A stretch of DNA of 10,366 nt from the NCBI GenBank assembly GCA_964604675.1, contig CAZSAT010000187.1, forward strand, positions 1 to 10,366. Direction: 5' to 3'. The stretch comes from CAZSAT01 sp964604675 (GTDB lineage: Bacteria > Myxococcota_A > UBA796 > CAJQPC01). Under the pieces are notes generated by a model. It worked only from the letters and a program-made list of their open reading frames with translations, did no database searches and was not told the origin of the DNA. Below, piece by piece: positions 1-6,985 of the stretch (position 1 is the first letter of the stretch; the number at the start of each line of letters is the position of its first letter). The translations under genes were made by a program, and so were the position numbers.

Positions 1-870
1 GCGGAGCTGGTCGTGCGCTTCGCGGGTGAGCTCGTACACCCACACCGGGGTGGTGGCCGCGGCCACGCACGAGGCGTTCCGGCGTTCACCCAGCAGGAGC
101 GACCCGGTGCCGAACAAGGCACCGTCGAACAGGCTGGCGAGGCGTTCGGCGCGCTGCCCCCCGCAGTTCCGCAGCACGTCCACGCAACCCTCGACGAGCA
201 GGAACACGCTCTGGCCCGTCTCCGCCTCCAGGAACACCGGGCGCCCAGCGGAGACGTGGTGCGGCTGGAAGGCCGCGAGGATGGCCGACAGGGTGTCGGT
301 GTCGGCATCGCGCAGACCGCGCATGCGCCGCAGCACGGGCAGGGCCGAGGGCGGTTGCTGCTGCCCCACCCCCGTGAGCCGCTTCCAGAGCGCCTTGAGC
401 GCCGTCTCCTCCACGTACTTGGGCGCGCTCTCCCCACCCCGGGCCAGCCGGGCGATCTGCTTGTCCACCTGCTGCACACGCTCGGCCGTGGTCTTCAGCG
501 CGTGCACGAGGAGCTGGTCGTAGACCGGTGCGTGCTCGTGGCGGAGCCGCTGCAGGCCCCCGCCGCGGATGGACAAGAGCCGCGTGGGCTCCGCGGCGAT
601 CACCGACGCGGTGCGGTAGCCGGCACACAGGGCGGCCGTCTCGCCCACGACCTGCCCGAGGTTCAGCTCGCCCAGCACCTCGCCCGCGATCTCCACGCGC
701 AGCGAACCCTTGTCGATGAAGGCCAGGGAGTCGGCGCTCTCGCCGTGCAACCAGAGCCGCTCTTCGGCCTCGAGCTGCCGGGGCTCCCAGAGGTCCACGC
801 ACGCTGCAACCGCCCCCATGGGGACGCCGCGCAGGGCATCTGCCCGCGACAACCGTTCCACCAGGTTCAT
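1..870 (-). CDS. Double cyclic-nucleotide-binding-domain protein (partial, runs off left edge)
   Basis: The minus strand is open from the ATG at 870 to base 1 (290 codons, no stop), so the C-terminus is missing. The protein aligns without gaps to the product of the gene just upstream. Two cNBD-like beta-barrel domains are visible (about residues 20-115 and 183-290), joined by a helical linker with VDKQIARLARG. In domain 1 the phosphate-binding cassette reads VGETAAL then YRTAS, keeping the canonical Glu (E77) and Arg (R86) that contact the nucleotide in the CRP/PKA cNBD family. Domain 2 has FGTGSLL then ERRNAS, with Thr where Glu is expected. No helix-turn-helix is visible in the part present, so it is probably a sensor or scaffold, not a classical Crp/Fnr transcription factor. 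The ATG overlaps the upstream stop as ATGA, and a strong GGAGGAGG ribosome site lies in the last codons of the upstream gene, indicating translational coupling. The ligand (cAMP, cGMP or none) cannot be told. Confidence 0.85.
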   Translation of the reverse strand, partial: MNLVERLSRADALRGVPMGAVAACVDLWEPRQLEAEERLWLHGESADSLAFIDKGSLRVEIAGEVLGELNLGQVVGETAALCAGYRTASVIAAEPTRLLSIRGGGLQRLRHEHAPVYDQLLVHALKTTAERVQQVDKQIARLARGGESAPKYVEETALKALWKRLTGVGQQQPPSALPVLRRMRGLRDADTDTLSAILAAFQPHHVSAGRPVFLEAETGQSVFLLVEGCVDVLRNCGGQRAERLASLFDGALFGTGSLLLGERRNASCVAAATTPVWVYELTREAHDQLR

Positions 871-1850
871 GCCTCCTCCCCGACCTCGCGGCGCAGCTCC
901 GCCAGGCGCTCGTCGGCGCTGGAGAGCTCGAACCACAAGGCATGCAAGAGCGCCTCGCGCCAGATCCGCCCGGTCTGGCCCTGGAGCGCCTCGAAGCGCT
1001 CGCGCGTCATCTCGTAGACCCACACGGGGGTCTCCGCCCCCGCCACACAGCTCGCGCCGCGCCGCTCCCGGGTGAGCAGGGCACCGGTCCCGAACACCGC
1101 CCCCGGGTACAGCTCGGCCAACACCTCGCCTCGGCGTCCGCGCACGTTCCGCACCACGTCGATCTTGCCGACGGCGAGCAGGTACAGGCTGTCGCTCTGC
1201 TCGGCTTCGAGGAAGAGCGGCTCGCCCTTGTCGACGAAGCGCGGCTCGAGGGTCCGGGCGACCTCCGCGATCACGGCCTTGGGCGCGTCGGAGACCACGG
1301 GGAGCAGGTCGAGCACGGACTCCGGCGTCGGGGCGCTCCCGGCCGTGGACCCGGAGAGCTTCGCGACGAGCCGCTGGAAGGTGCCCTTCTCCTTCCGCTC
1401 CGGCGCGTTGCGCGAGCCCGAGGCGAGCCGCGCGATCTCGCGGTCCACCGCCCGCACCCGTCGGGCGCAGGCCACCATCGCCTCGCTCAGGAGCGCGTCG
1501 TACACGGCCGGGAACCGGGCGCGCGCGGTCTCCAGGCCGGCTCGGTCCACGATCCGCACGCCGACCGCTTCGCGGGCGAGCACCGACGCCGTTCGCCAGC
1601 CGCGGGTGAAGGTGGCCAGCGCCCCGACGACCGAGCCCGGCTTCACCTCGCCCACCAGCGTGGCCCCGAGGAACACCTCGAGGGTGCCCGACACCAACAC
1701 GGCCAGCTCGTCGGCCCCGTCGGAGTAGGTCCACACGGTGTCGCCCCGCTCGTAGGACCGCGCCTGCCAGATCGGAGCGCTGTCCAGGAGCTCCTGTTGG
1801 GTCAGCGCTCCGAGGCAGTCACAGCCTCGCAGATCCTGCACCAGCGACAT
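867..1850 (-). CDS. Double cyclic-nucleotide-binding-domain protein
   Basis: This gene encodes 327 aa with two cNBD-like domains (about residues 20-115 and 183-300), a linker containing VDREIARLASG, and an acidic/basic helical tail (ERLAELRREVGEEA). Domain 2 has LYLLAVGKIDVVRN, FGTGALL and RRGAS, the usual order of a cNBD. The pocket Glu is Thr255 in domain 2, and Ala77 stands at that position in domain 1 (VGALAT). Arg86 (WRTAS) and the ERR of domain 2 are kept. It may therefore bind nucleotide poorly or serve as a structural partner of its paralogue. No HTH or membrane segment is visible. I chose ATG 1850 because GGAGG lies about 6 nt upstream; the same frame stays open much further upstream, but only as antisense of the sulfatase gene. 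It is the first gene of a two-gene minus-strand operon and is divergent from the sulfatase-fold gene. Confidence 0.88.
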   Translation of the reverse strand: MSLVQDLRGCDCLGALTQQELLDSAPIWQARSYERGDTVWTYSDGADELAVLVSGTLEVFLGATLVGEVKPGSVVGALATFTRGWRTASVLAREAVGVRIVDRAGLETARARFPAVYDALLSEAMVACARRVRAVDREIARLASGSRNAPERKEKGTFQRLVAKLSGSTAGSAPTPESVLDLLPVVSDAPKAVIAEVARTLEPRFVDKGEPLFLEAEQSDSLYLLAVGKIDVVRNVRGRRGEVLAELYPGAVFGTGALLTRERRGASCVAGAETPVWVYEMTRERFEALQGQTGRIWREALLHALWFELSSADERLAELRREVGEEA

Positions 1851-1883
1851 CGACCGCCTCCACCAGGCGGTATACCTCTGCGC
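1851..1883. promoter_or_regulatory. Divergent control region with inverted repeat
   Basis: Only 33 bp separate the cNBD start (1850, minus) from the GTG proposed for the sulfatase-fold gene (1884, plus). They hold an inverted repeat, ACCGCCT-N5-AGGCGGT (1853-1871), overlapped by the palindrome GGTATACC (1869-1876), which offers a TATACC -10-like hexamer on both strands. In the cNBD mRNA the inverted repeat would form a hairpin carrying the GGAGG ribosome site in its loop and 3' arm. The repeats are seen directly. The operator, hairpin and promoter roles are inference, and I see no convincing -35 boxes. Confidence 0.4.
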
Positions 1884-3164
1884 GTGCTGACCGCTCTGCT
1901 CCTCGCCTGCGACACCCCGACCCAGACCGCCGACGAGGCCCCGACGGTCAACGCTGCCGAGCAGGCCGCGCCCCTCCCGGAGGCGCCGGTGGCGGCGCTC
2001 CAGGGAACACCGAAGCACGCCCTGCTCCTGGTGGTCGACACGCTCCGGGCAGACGTGCTCGCCGAGGCCGACACCCCGGTGCTCGACGCTCTGGCCGCTC
2101 ACGGCGATCAGGCGGACCGCGCCTGGTCGGGCGGCACGTGGACCGTGCCGAGCGTGGTCACGCTGCTCACCGGCATGCCGGTGCGGGAGCACGGCTGGGA
2201 CCTGCCGTCGGCCCGGATGGGCAAGTACCCGCGCCTGCCCGAGGTCCCCACCCTCCCCGTGGTGCTGCGCGAGGCGGGCTTCGCCACGGCGGGCTTCTAT
2301 GCAAACCCGTACCTCTCGCAGGATCTGGGCTTCGAGCGTGGCTGGGACACGTGGCAGCGCACCGGCGACCGGGTGGTGGTGAAGCAGCTGACCAAGCACG
2401 TGGCGGGCTGGGAGGAGGGCGAACGCCACTTCCTGTACGTGCACCTGCTGGGCCCGCACAGTCCGCTCCGACCGAACGAGGCCTCGCGGCTGAAGCACGG
2501 GGTGGCGGCGAGCTGGATCGACGAGAAGATCGGCTTCGAGGTGGGGGTCTGCAAGCGGAACCGCGAGGAGGACGCGCGGCAGCAGTACGGTGCGGCCTAC
2601 ACCGCGGTGGTCGAGGAGACCGACGCGCTGGTGGGCCAGGTACTGGAAGCTCTCGGGGAGCACGCGCAGGACACGGTCATCCTGGTCACGAGCGATCACG
2701 GGGAGCTGTTGGGCGAGCACGGCGTGTGCGGTCACGGGCGCCATGTGTGGGAGCAGCTCACCGGGGTGCCGATGATCAGCCGCGGGGTGGACCTGCCGGC
2801 GAGCGTGGGCGGCGCGAACGTGGCGGCCCTGCTCACGGGGGCGCTGGGGGTGGAGCACACGTGGCCCACCCCAGCCGATCAGGTGCTGCCGCTGGTGAGC
2901 CAGCGGGAGGGGCAGCTGGCGCTGTCGACCGACGGCCGGCACAAGGCGGTGTGGGACGCGGAAGGCGAGCTGGCGGTGTACGACCTGCAGGCCGATCCTG
3001 CCGAGTCGAAGCCGCTCGAGGCGGCCGACACGGTGGGCGGGCTGGTCGCCGCGCGGGCCGCGTGGGAAGCCGCGCACGGCGCGAGCACCGCGGAGCTGGA
3101 GGGCGAGGTGCAGCTCGCGCCGGAGGTGGTCGAGGAGCTGCGGGCGTTGGGGTACGTGGACTGA
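1884..3164 (+). CDS. Alkaline phosphatase/sulfatase-superfamily lipoprotein (arylsulfatase-like, Thr nucleophile)
   Basis: This gene encodes 426 aa from GTG 1884. The N-terminus MLTALLLAC is a minimal lipoprotein signal (lipobox LLAC, lipid on Cys9, Asp at +2). An upstream CTG at 1878, 7 nt after AGGCGG, would add an Arg and is a real alternative start. An Ala/Pro/Glu-rich linker leads to the enzyme domain: LLLVVDTLRAD (metal Asp52), GGTWTVPSVVTLLTG (candidate nucleophile Thr87), FLYVHLLGPHSPLRP (residues 183-197), and the metal motif SDHGELLGEHG then GHG (270-285). It ends in EELRALGYVD, a C-terminus common in this group. The Cys/Ser-x-Pro-x-Arg site for formylglycine is absent, so a true sulfatase is unlikely. 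A phosphodiesterase, phosphotransferase or phosphoglycerol-transferase-like activity on an envelope substrate is more plausible. The substrate is unknown. A MopE-like lipoprotein gene follows after 118 bp on the same strand. Confidence 0.85.
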   Translation: MLTALLLACDTPTQTADEAPTVNAAEQAAPLPEAPVAALQGTPKHALLLVVDTLRADVLAEADTPVLDALAAHGDQADRAWSGGTWTVPSVVTLLTGMPVREHGWDLPSARMGKYPRLPEVPTLPVVLREAGFATAGFYANPYLSQDLGFERGWDTWQRTGDRVVVKQLTKHVAGWEEGERHFLYVHLLGPHSPLRPNEASRLKHGVAASWIDEKIGFEVGVCKRNREEDARQQYGAAYTAVVEETDALVGQVLEALGEHAQDTVILVTSDHGELLGEHGVCGHGRHVWEQLTGVPMISRGVDLPASVGGANVAALLTGALGVEHTWPTPADQVLPLVSQREGQLALSTDGRHKAVWDAEGELAVYDLQADPAESKPLEAADTVGGLVAARAAWEAAHGASTAELEGEVQLAPEVVEELRALGYVD

Positions 3165-3166
3165 GG

Positions 3167-3211
3167 CGAGCGGGCGCGCAGCACCGAAGGAGGAGGGGGT
3201 GCACCCGCTCG
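3167..3211 (+). terminator. Inverted repeat after the sulfatase-fold gene, possible weak terminator
   Basis: Arms CGAGCGGG (3167-3174) and CCCGCTCG (3204-3211) are perfectly complementary around a 29-nt loop, just after the stop at 3164. The perfect palindrome GGGTGCACCC (3197-3206) overlaps the right arm and could form instead. No T-run follows, so intrinsic termination is doubtful. Confidence 0.22.
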
Positions 3212-3282
3212 TCGCCCGGCGCCTGGTCGTCGAGGAAACCGGCAACTGATTAGTCCAGGGAAGCGACCCACCAGGAGTCACG

Positions 3283-6200
3283 ATGTCCCTCCTCTTCGCT
3301 CTCCTCCTCACCGGATGCGTCACCGACGCGGACGGTGACGGCACCTCGGCGCTCACCGACTGCGACGACAACAACCCGGACGCGTACCCGGGCGCAGACG
3401 AGGTCTGTGACGGCGTCGACAACGACTGCAACGGACGCGCCGACGAGGCGGCCACCGAGGCCGACGGCGTCCTGGTGTACCGCGACGCGGACTCCGACAG
3501 CTACGGCGACGACGCGAACACCAAGTACGTCTGCGGGAGCGAGGTGGGCTGGGTCGAGCAGGGCGGCGACTGCCAGGACACCGTGTCCACCATCCACCCT
3601 GCCGCAACCGAGTACTGCGACGGGCTGGACAACGACTGCAGCGGCGTGGTCGACGACGACCCGGCGGATGGCATCGCGGGCTACCTCGACGAGGACGGGG
3701 ACGGCTACGGCGTCGGAGCCGAGCTGGTCACCTGCGACGCCGGCGCAGGTCTCGCGGAGGAGGCCGACGACTGCGACGACGCCGATCCCGACACCTTCCC
3801 TGGCGCGGCGGAAGAGGACTCGGACGAGGCGTGCCTCACCGATGCCGACGACGACGGCTGGGGCCTACGCCGCGTGGAGTGCGAAGACGATGCGGTCTGC
3901 GTGGTCGTTGCCGGTCCCGACAGCGCTGTCTCCAGCGCCGACCAGGCGCTCGGCATCGCCCTCGACGGCATCGTCGAGGATCTCACCTTCGACGACCCGA
4001 CGGTCTTCGTGGACGGAGACGGCAGCGCGACCATCGTCGGCACCGTGGCGAGCGCGGCGAACGCCTCGCAGGCCTTCGAGCTCGTGTTGACGTTGGCTGG
4101 CAGGACGACAACACCGCCCGAAGGCAGCCCCATCCTGGACCTGGACCCGGCCGCCTACGCCGACGCCGGGGGGACCGTCGACAGCACCACGTGGAGCTAC
4201 TTCACCGTGGCGGGTGGCAGCCTGCTGGGCATCGACGCCTTTGCCGGCGGCGAGCTGACCCTCTCCCAGGGGCCCACGGCCATCCAGATCGGCGTCGGGG
4301 CGAACGGCCTCAACACCGAAGACGGTGTCTCGGGATCGCTCAGCTTCGAGGTCACGGCCAGCCCACACGGTTCGATCTGGACCGACGGGGAAGGCGCGCT
4401 GGGCTTGGCCTTCACCCTGTGTGCAATCGACTGCGAGGTCTCGTCGGGCACGGACTGCGACGACGAGGAAGGAGAGGTCTTCCCCGGCAGCCTCGAGGAC
4501 GATGAGGAAGCCTGCGCGCCCGACGAAGACGGCGACGGGTTCGGGGCCAGCGAGTGGCCCTACAACGGCACGGACTGCGACGACGACGACGACGACACCT
4601 TCCCGGGTGCAGCTCCCGAGGACTCCGAAGAAGACTGCATGACCGATGCCGACGGCGACGACTTCGGTGACCTGGAGCCCGACGTGGCCGCTCCTGGCAC
4701 CGACTGTGACGACGACGACGACAGCGTGTTTCCTGGCTCGCTGACCAACGAAGAGGACACCGTCTGCGCCGAAGACGCCGACGGCGACGGTTGGGGATCC
4801 GGAGACGAGCCCTTCGACGGCACGGACTGCGACGACGACGACGACGCCACCTTCCCCGGCGCCGCCAGCGAGGAGTCCGACGAGGCCTGCATGACGGACG
4901 CTGACGGCGACGGATGGGGTGCCGAGAGCCCCACCGCGGGCACACCCGGCGAAGACTGCGACGACGACAACCCCCTCATCTACCCGGGCCTGTTGGTCAA
5001 CGAAGAAGACGTGGTGTGCGCTGTCGACCGCGACGGCGACGGGTGGGGCTCGGCCGAGGAGCCCTACGACGGCACAGACTGCGACGACGACGACAACGAC
5101 ACCTTCCCGGGCGCCGCGGACAACGACGACGAGGAGGCGTGCATGACCGACGCCGACGGCGACGACTGGGGAGACATCGCGGCGACGGTGGGCGAGCCCG
5201 GCACGGACTGCGACGACGACGACGTGAGCCTCTACCCGGGACTGCTCGAGAACGAGGAGGATACGGTCTGCGCAGAAGACGGTGACGGCGACGGCTGGGG
5301 CTCTGGCGAGGCCCCCTTCAACGGCACCGACTGCGACGACGACGACGACGACGCGTTCCCGGGCGCGGCCGAGGAAGACTCGGAGACCGTCTGCCATCGC
5401 GACGCCGACGGCGACGGCTACGGCGACGACGACCCCGACGTGGCTGTCGTGGGCACCGACTGCGACGACGACGACGAACACGCGTTTCCAGGGGCAGCGG
5501 AGATCGAAGGCCCCACGTCCTGCATGGCCGATGCCGACGACGACGGCTACGGAGACGCCGACACCCTCGAGGCGACCGCTGGCACCGACTGCGACGACGC
5601 GGACGACACCACCTTCCCAGGTGCGGCCGAGCTCGACGACCTGAGCCTCTGCATGACCGATGCGGACGACGACGGCTACGGTGACGAGGACAGCCTGGTC
5701 GGATTCCCAGGCACGGACTGCGACGATGCGGACGGCGACGTGAACCCGGACGCGCTGGAGGTCTGCGACAACCTGATCGACGAAGACTGCAGCGGGGAGC
5801 TGGACGACCTGGCCGCCTGCTACACCTACGAGAGCTGCTCGGACGTCTACGAGCTGGGCTTGGACAACGGCACCTACACGCTGGAGCCGCGCTCGCTCGG
5901 CGGCGACAGCATCGAGACCACCTGCACCGACGGCTTCACGACCGTCGACACCGACCTCCTGGTCGCCAACCAGGACTGGGTGGACATCGACGAGGAGATC
6001 TCGAACGGTGCGACGTGGAGCACGGGCAGCTCGTCGGGCTGGACCAGCACGGGCTTCTGGTTCGAGACCGTCCGGAACTTCTCGCGCAACGGCGAGAGCA
6101 TGTGCGTGCGAGCGACCTTGACCCTGCCGTGGGACATGGAGTCCATCAAGGGCACCTGGAGCGTCGAGACCTGGGGCTATGACGCGAGCCACAGCACCGA

Positions 6201-6516
6201 GGGCGCCGACGACGACGATGGCAACACATGGGGCCAGGCCGCCAACGAGCTGGGCCTCGGCCACACCATGTTCGGCGTCAACTACGGCGGCAGCACCTTC
6301 GAGACGATCAAGGACGCCGACCTGTGGGGCTCGGAGTGGAGCAGCTACGACATCGCGAAGGTGTACCCCTTCTCGGAGGTGTCGCTGTCGTCGTCGTCGA
6401 GCGTGGTCGTGTGGGAGGTCTGCGACGACGGCAACGACAACGAGGACTACTTCTTCTACGACATCGATCTCGAGGTGTACGTGGAGCCCACCGTGTCGGC
6501 CGACACCGGCGGCTGA
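3283..6516 (+). CDS. Asp-rich MopE-like putative metal-binding repeat lipoprotein
   Basis: This gene encodes 1077 aa. ATG 3283 follows AGGAG with a 5-nt gap. MSLLFALLLTGC is a short lipoprotein signal (lipobox LTGC, Cys12), so the protein is probably an exported lipoprotein. Residues 13-206 hold canonical "putative metal-binding motif" (MopE-type) repeats: DCDDNNPDAYPGADEVCDG, VDNDCNGRADE, then a similar YCDGLDNDCSG unit. Residues 207-383 form a Cys-free, Gly/Ala/Thr-rich, probably beta-sheet domain that interrupts the repeats. Residues 399-819 are further repeats with DADGDGWG calcium-loop-like motifs and CDDDDD-FPGA blocks, closed by a degenerate EVCDNLIDEDCSG unit. Residues 850-1077 are a separate C-terminal domain with four cysteines (852, 881, 941, 1047), ending SADTGG. 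The start of that domain, CSDVYELGLDNGTYTLEP, resembles the opening of fibrinogen-related domains, but I am not sure. DxDxDG motifs suggest Ca2+ binding, though this is not shown. Adhesin, matrix or metal-storage roles are all possible. Confidence 0.9.
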   Translation: MSLLFALLLTGCVTDADGDGTSALTDCDDNNPDAYPGADEVCDGVDNDCNGRADEAATEADGVLVYRDADSDSYGDDANTKYVCGSEVGWVEQGGDCQDTVSTIHPAATEYCDGLDNDCSGVVDDDPADGIAGYLDEDGDGYGVGAELVTCDAGAGLAEEADDCDDADPDTFPGAAEEDSDEACLTDADDDGWGLRRVECEDDAVCVVVAGPDSAVSSADQALGIALDGIVEDLTFDDPTVFVDGDGSATIVGTVASAANASQAFELVLTLAGRTTTPPEGSPILDLDPAAYADAGGTVDSTTWSYFTVAGGSLLGIDAFAGGELTLSQGPTAIQIGVGANGLNTEDGVSGSLSFEVTASPHGSIWTDGEGALGLAFTLCAIDCEVSSGTDCDDEEGEVFPGSLEDDEEACAPDEDGDGFGASEWPYNGTDCDDDDDDTFPGAAPEDSEEDCMTDADGDDFGDLEPDVAAPGTDCDDDDDSVFPGSLTNEEDTVCAEDADGDGWGSGDEPFDGTDCDDDDDATFPGAASEESDEACMTDADGDGWGAESPTAGTPGEDCDDDNPLIYPGLLVNEEDVVCAVDRDGDGWGSAEEPYDGTDCDDDDNDTFPGAADNDDEEACMTDADGDDWGDIAATVGEPGTDCDDDDVSLYPGLLENEEDTVCAEDGDGDGWGSGEAPFNGTDCDDDDDDAFPGAAEEDSETVCHRDADGDGYGDDDPDVAVVGTDCDDDDEHAFPGAAEIEGPTSCMADADDDGYGDADTLEATAGTDCDDADDTTFPGAAELDDLSLCMTDADDDGYGDEDSLVGFPGTDCDDADGDVNPDALEVCDNLIDEDCSGELDDLAACYTYESCSDVYELGLDNGTYTLEPRSLGGDSIETTCTDGFTTVDTDLLVANQDWVDIDEEISNGATWSTGSSSGWTSTGFWFETVRNFSRNGESMCVRATLTLPWDMESIKGTWSVETWGYDASHSTEGADDDDGNTWGQAANELGLGHTMFGVNYGGSTFETIKDADLWGSEWSSYDIAKVYPFSEVSLSSSSSVVVWEVCDDGNDNEDYFFYDIDLEVYVEPTVSADTGG
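4477..5481 (+). repeat. Four tandem copies of a ~252-bp (84-aa) higher-order coding repeat
   Basis: Copies are at 4477-4725 (83 codons), 4726-4977, 4978-5229 and 5230-5481 (84 codons each). Each copy joins two different ~42-aa half-units. Half A runs from FPGSL/YPGLL through NEEDTVCAEDADGDGWGS to GTDCDDDDD. Half B runs from TFPGAA through CMTDADGD to PGTDCDDDD. Alternating halves mean a two-unit block was duplicated as one piece. Pure (GAC)6 runs occur at 4579-4596 and 5335-5352. The second-half Cys motif has drifted in copy 4 (CHRDADGDGYG). Confidence 0.85.
5482..5739 (+). repeat. Two tandem 129-bp (43-aa) single-unit repeats
   Basis: Copies at 5482-5610 and 5611-5739 each begin with FPGAAE, contain CMxDADDDGYGD and end with GTDCDDAD. 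They lack the A/B alternation of the preceding block and all use half B. They thus form a separate duplication at the end of the array, next to the terminal degenerate MopE unit. Confidence 0.75.
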
Positions 6517-6562
6517 TCCGAGCGCCGCGTCTATGCTGGCTCGATGTGGCTGACCCTTCCAG

Positions 6563-6586
6563 CACGCGCGCTGGCGAGCGCGTGTG
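6563..6586 (+). terminator. Strong GC hairpin after the MopE-like gene, likely terminator
   Basis: Arms CACGCGCGCT (6563-6572) and AGCGCGTGTG (6577-6586) pair over 10 bp with one G-U around a GGCG tetraloop, 47 nt after the stop codon. There is no T-run, as is often the case in high-GC genomes, so the terminator role is inferred from position and stem strength. Confidence 0.45.
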
Positions 6587-6650
6587 GTCTGCGTCAACGT
6601 TCAGAACCACGTCCGATCCGCCAGGACCAGGAACAACGGTAGGGTGGATC

Positions 6651-6933
6651 ATGGCCCGTCCGCTCCGAGGTCTTGTCGGCGCCGTCGCTCGGGAGCGTCG
6701 ACACACCACTGCATGCTCAGCATGCTCCGGTTCGGCGCCGCCATCCTGATCGTGGTGCCGATGCCCGTGGTGCCAGCGCTGCGCGCGTCCGGGCTGCTGG
6801 GCGACATCCTGCCGCCGTCGTTGGCCTACGTGGTGCTGGCTGGGGTTCTCGCGGGCGTCGCACGCTGGAAGCCCGAGTCCAGGGTGACGGCATCATGGCC
6901 TACTTCGGTGCGCCCTTGGAAGACCCCAGGCAG
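6651..6933 (+). pseudogene. Remnant of a membrane-anchored class III adenylate/guanylate cyclase
   Basis: Three pieces in three frames read in order like one decayed cyclase. ATG 6651 opens MARPLRGLVGAVARERRHTT, and that frame stops at about 6749. A second frame from about 6713 reads MLSMLRFGAAILIVVPMPVV and later LAYVVLAGVLAGVARW, which look like membrane helices. A third frame from about 6880 reads QGDGIMAYFGAPLEDPR, the hallmark block around the second metal Asp of class III nucleotidyl cyclases (family form GDxxMAxFGAP, usually followed by H-A). Homology stops abruptly after PRQ at 6933, and most of the catalytic domain is missing. A near-perfect 9-bp tandem duplication (GCATGCTCA / GCATGCTCC, 6711-6728) lies near the first frame change. 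Sequencing error could explain one frameshift but not the missing domain. The link between the N-terminal helices and the cyclase piece is inference. Confidence 0.6.
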
Positions 6934-6962
6934 CTCGGCGCGCCGTTTGTCGGCTGGTGCCG

Positions 6963-6985
6963 AATATCAACCCGTAGTTGATATT
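6963..6985. promoter_or_regulatory. Inverted repeat upstream of the AbiE pair, candidate operator
   Basis: AATATCAAC (6963-6971) and GTTGATATT (6977-6985) are perfect 9-bp arms around CCGTA. This lies in the most AT-rich stretch of the window, which continues to a TACATTAT sequence at 7012-7019. AbiEi antitoxins are known to repress their own operon by binding inverted repeats in the promoter, so an operator is the likely role. A TTTCC end also allows a weak terminator reading. The assignment is from position, not from a known consensus. Confidence 0.55.

Noticed and set aside
942..1883. Long plus-strand extension before the sulfatase-fold gene
   Set aside because: It is antisense of the first cNBD gene, low-complexity and without motifs; the lipoprotein signal marks the true N-terminus.
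1851..3455. Upstream extension of the cNBD frame on the minus strand
   Set aside because: It is antisense of the sulfatase-fold gene, Arg/His/Leu-rich, with no domain; the strong ribosome site supports the start at 1850.
3865..6597. 910-aa open frame on the minus strand, Val-rich
   Set aside because: It is the antisense of the Asp-rich gene: GAC/GAT codons read as GTC/ATC give long stop-free Val stretches. It has no family motifs, and the plus-strand protein is clearly real.
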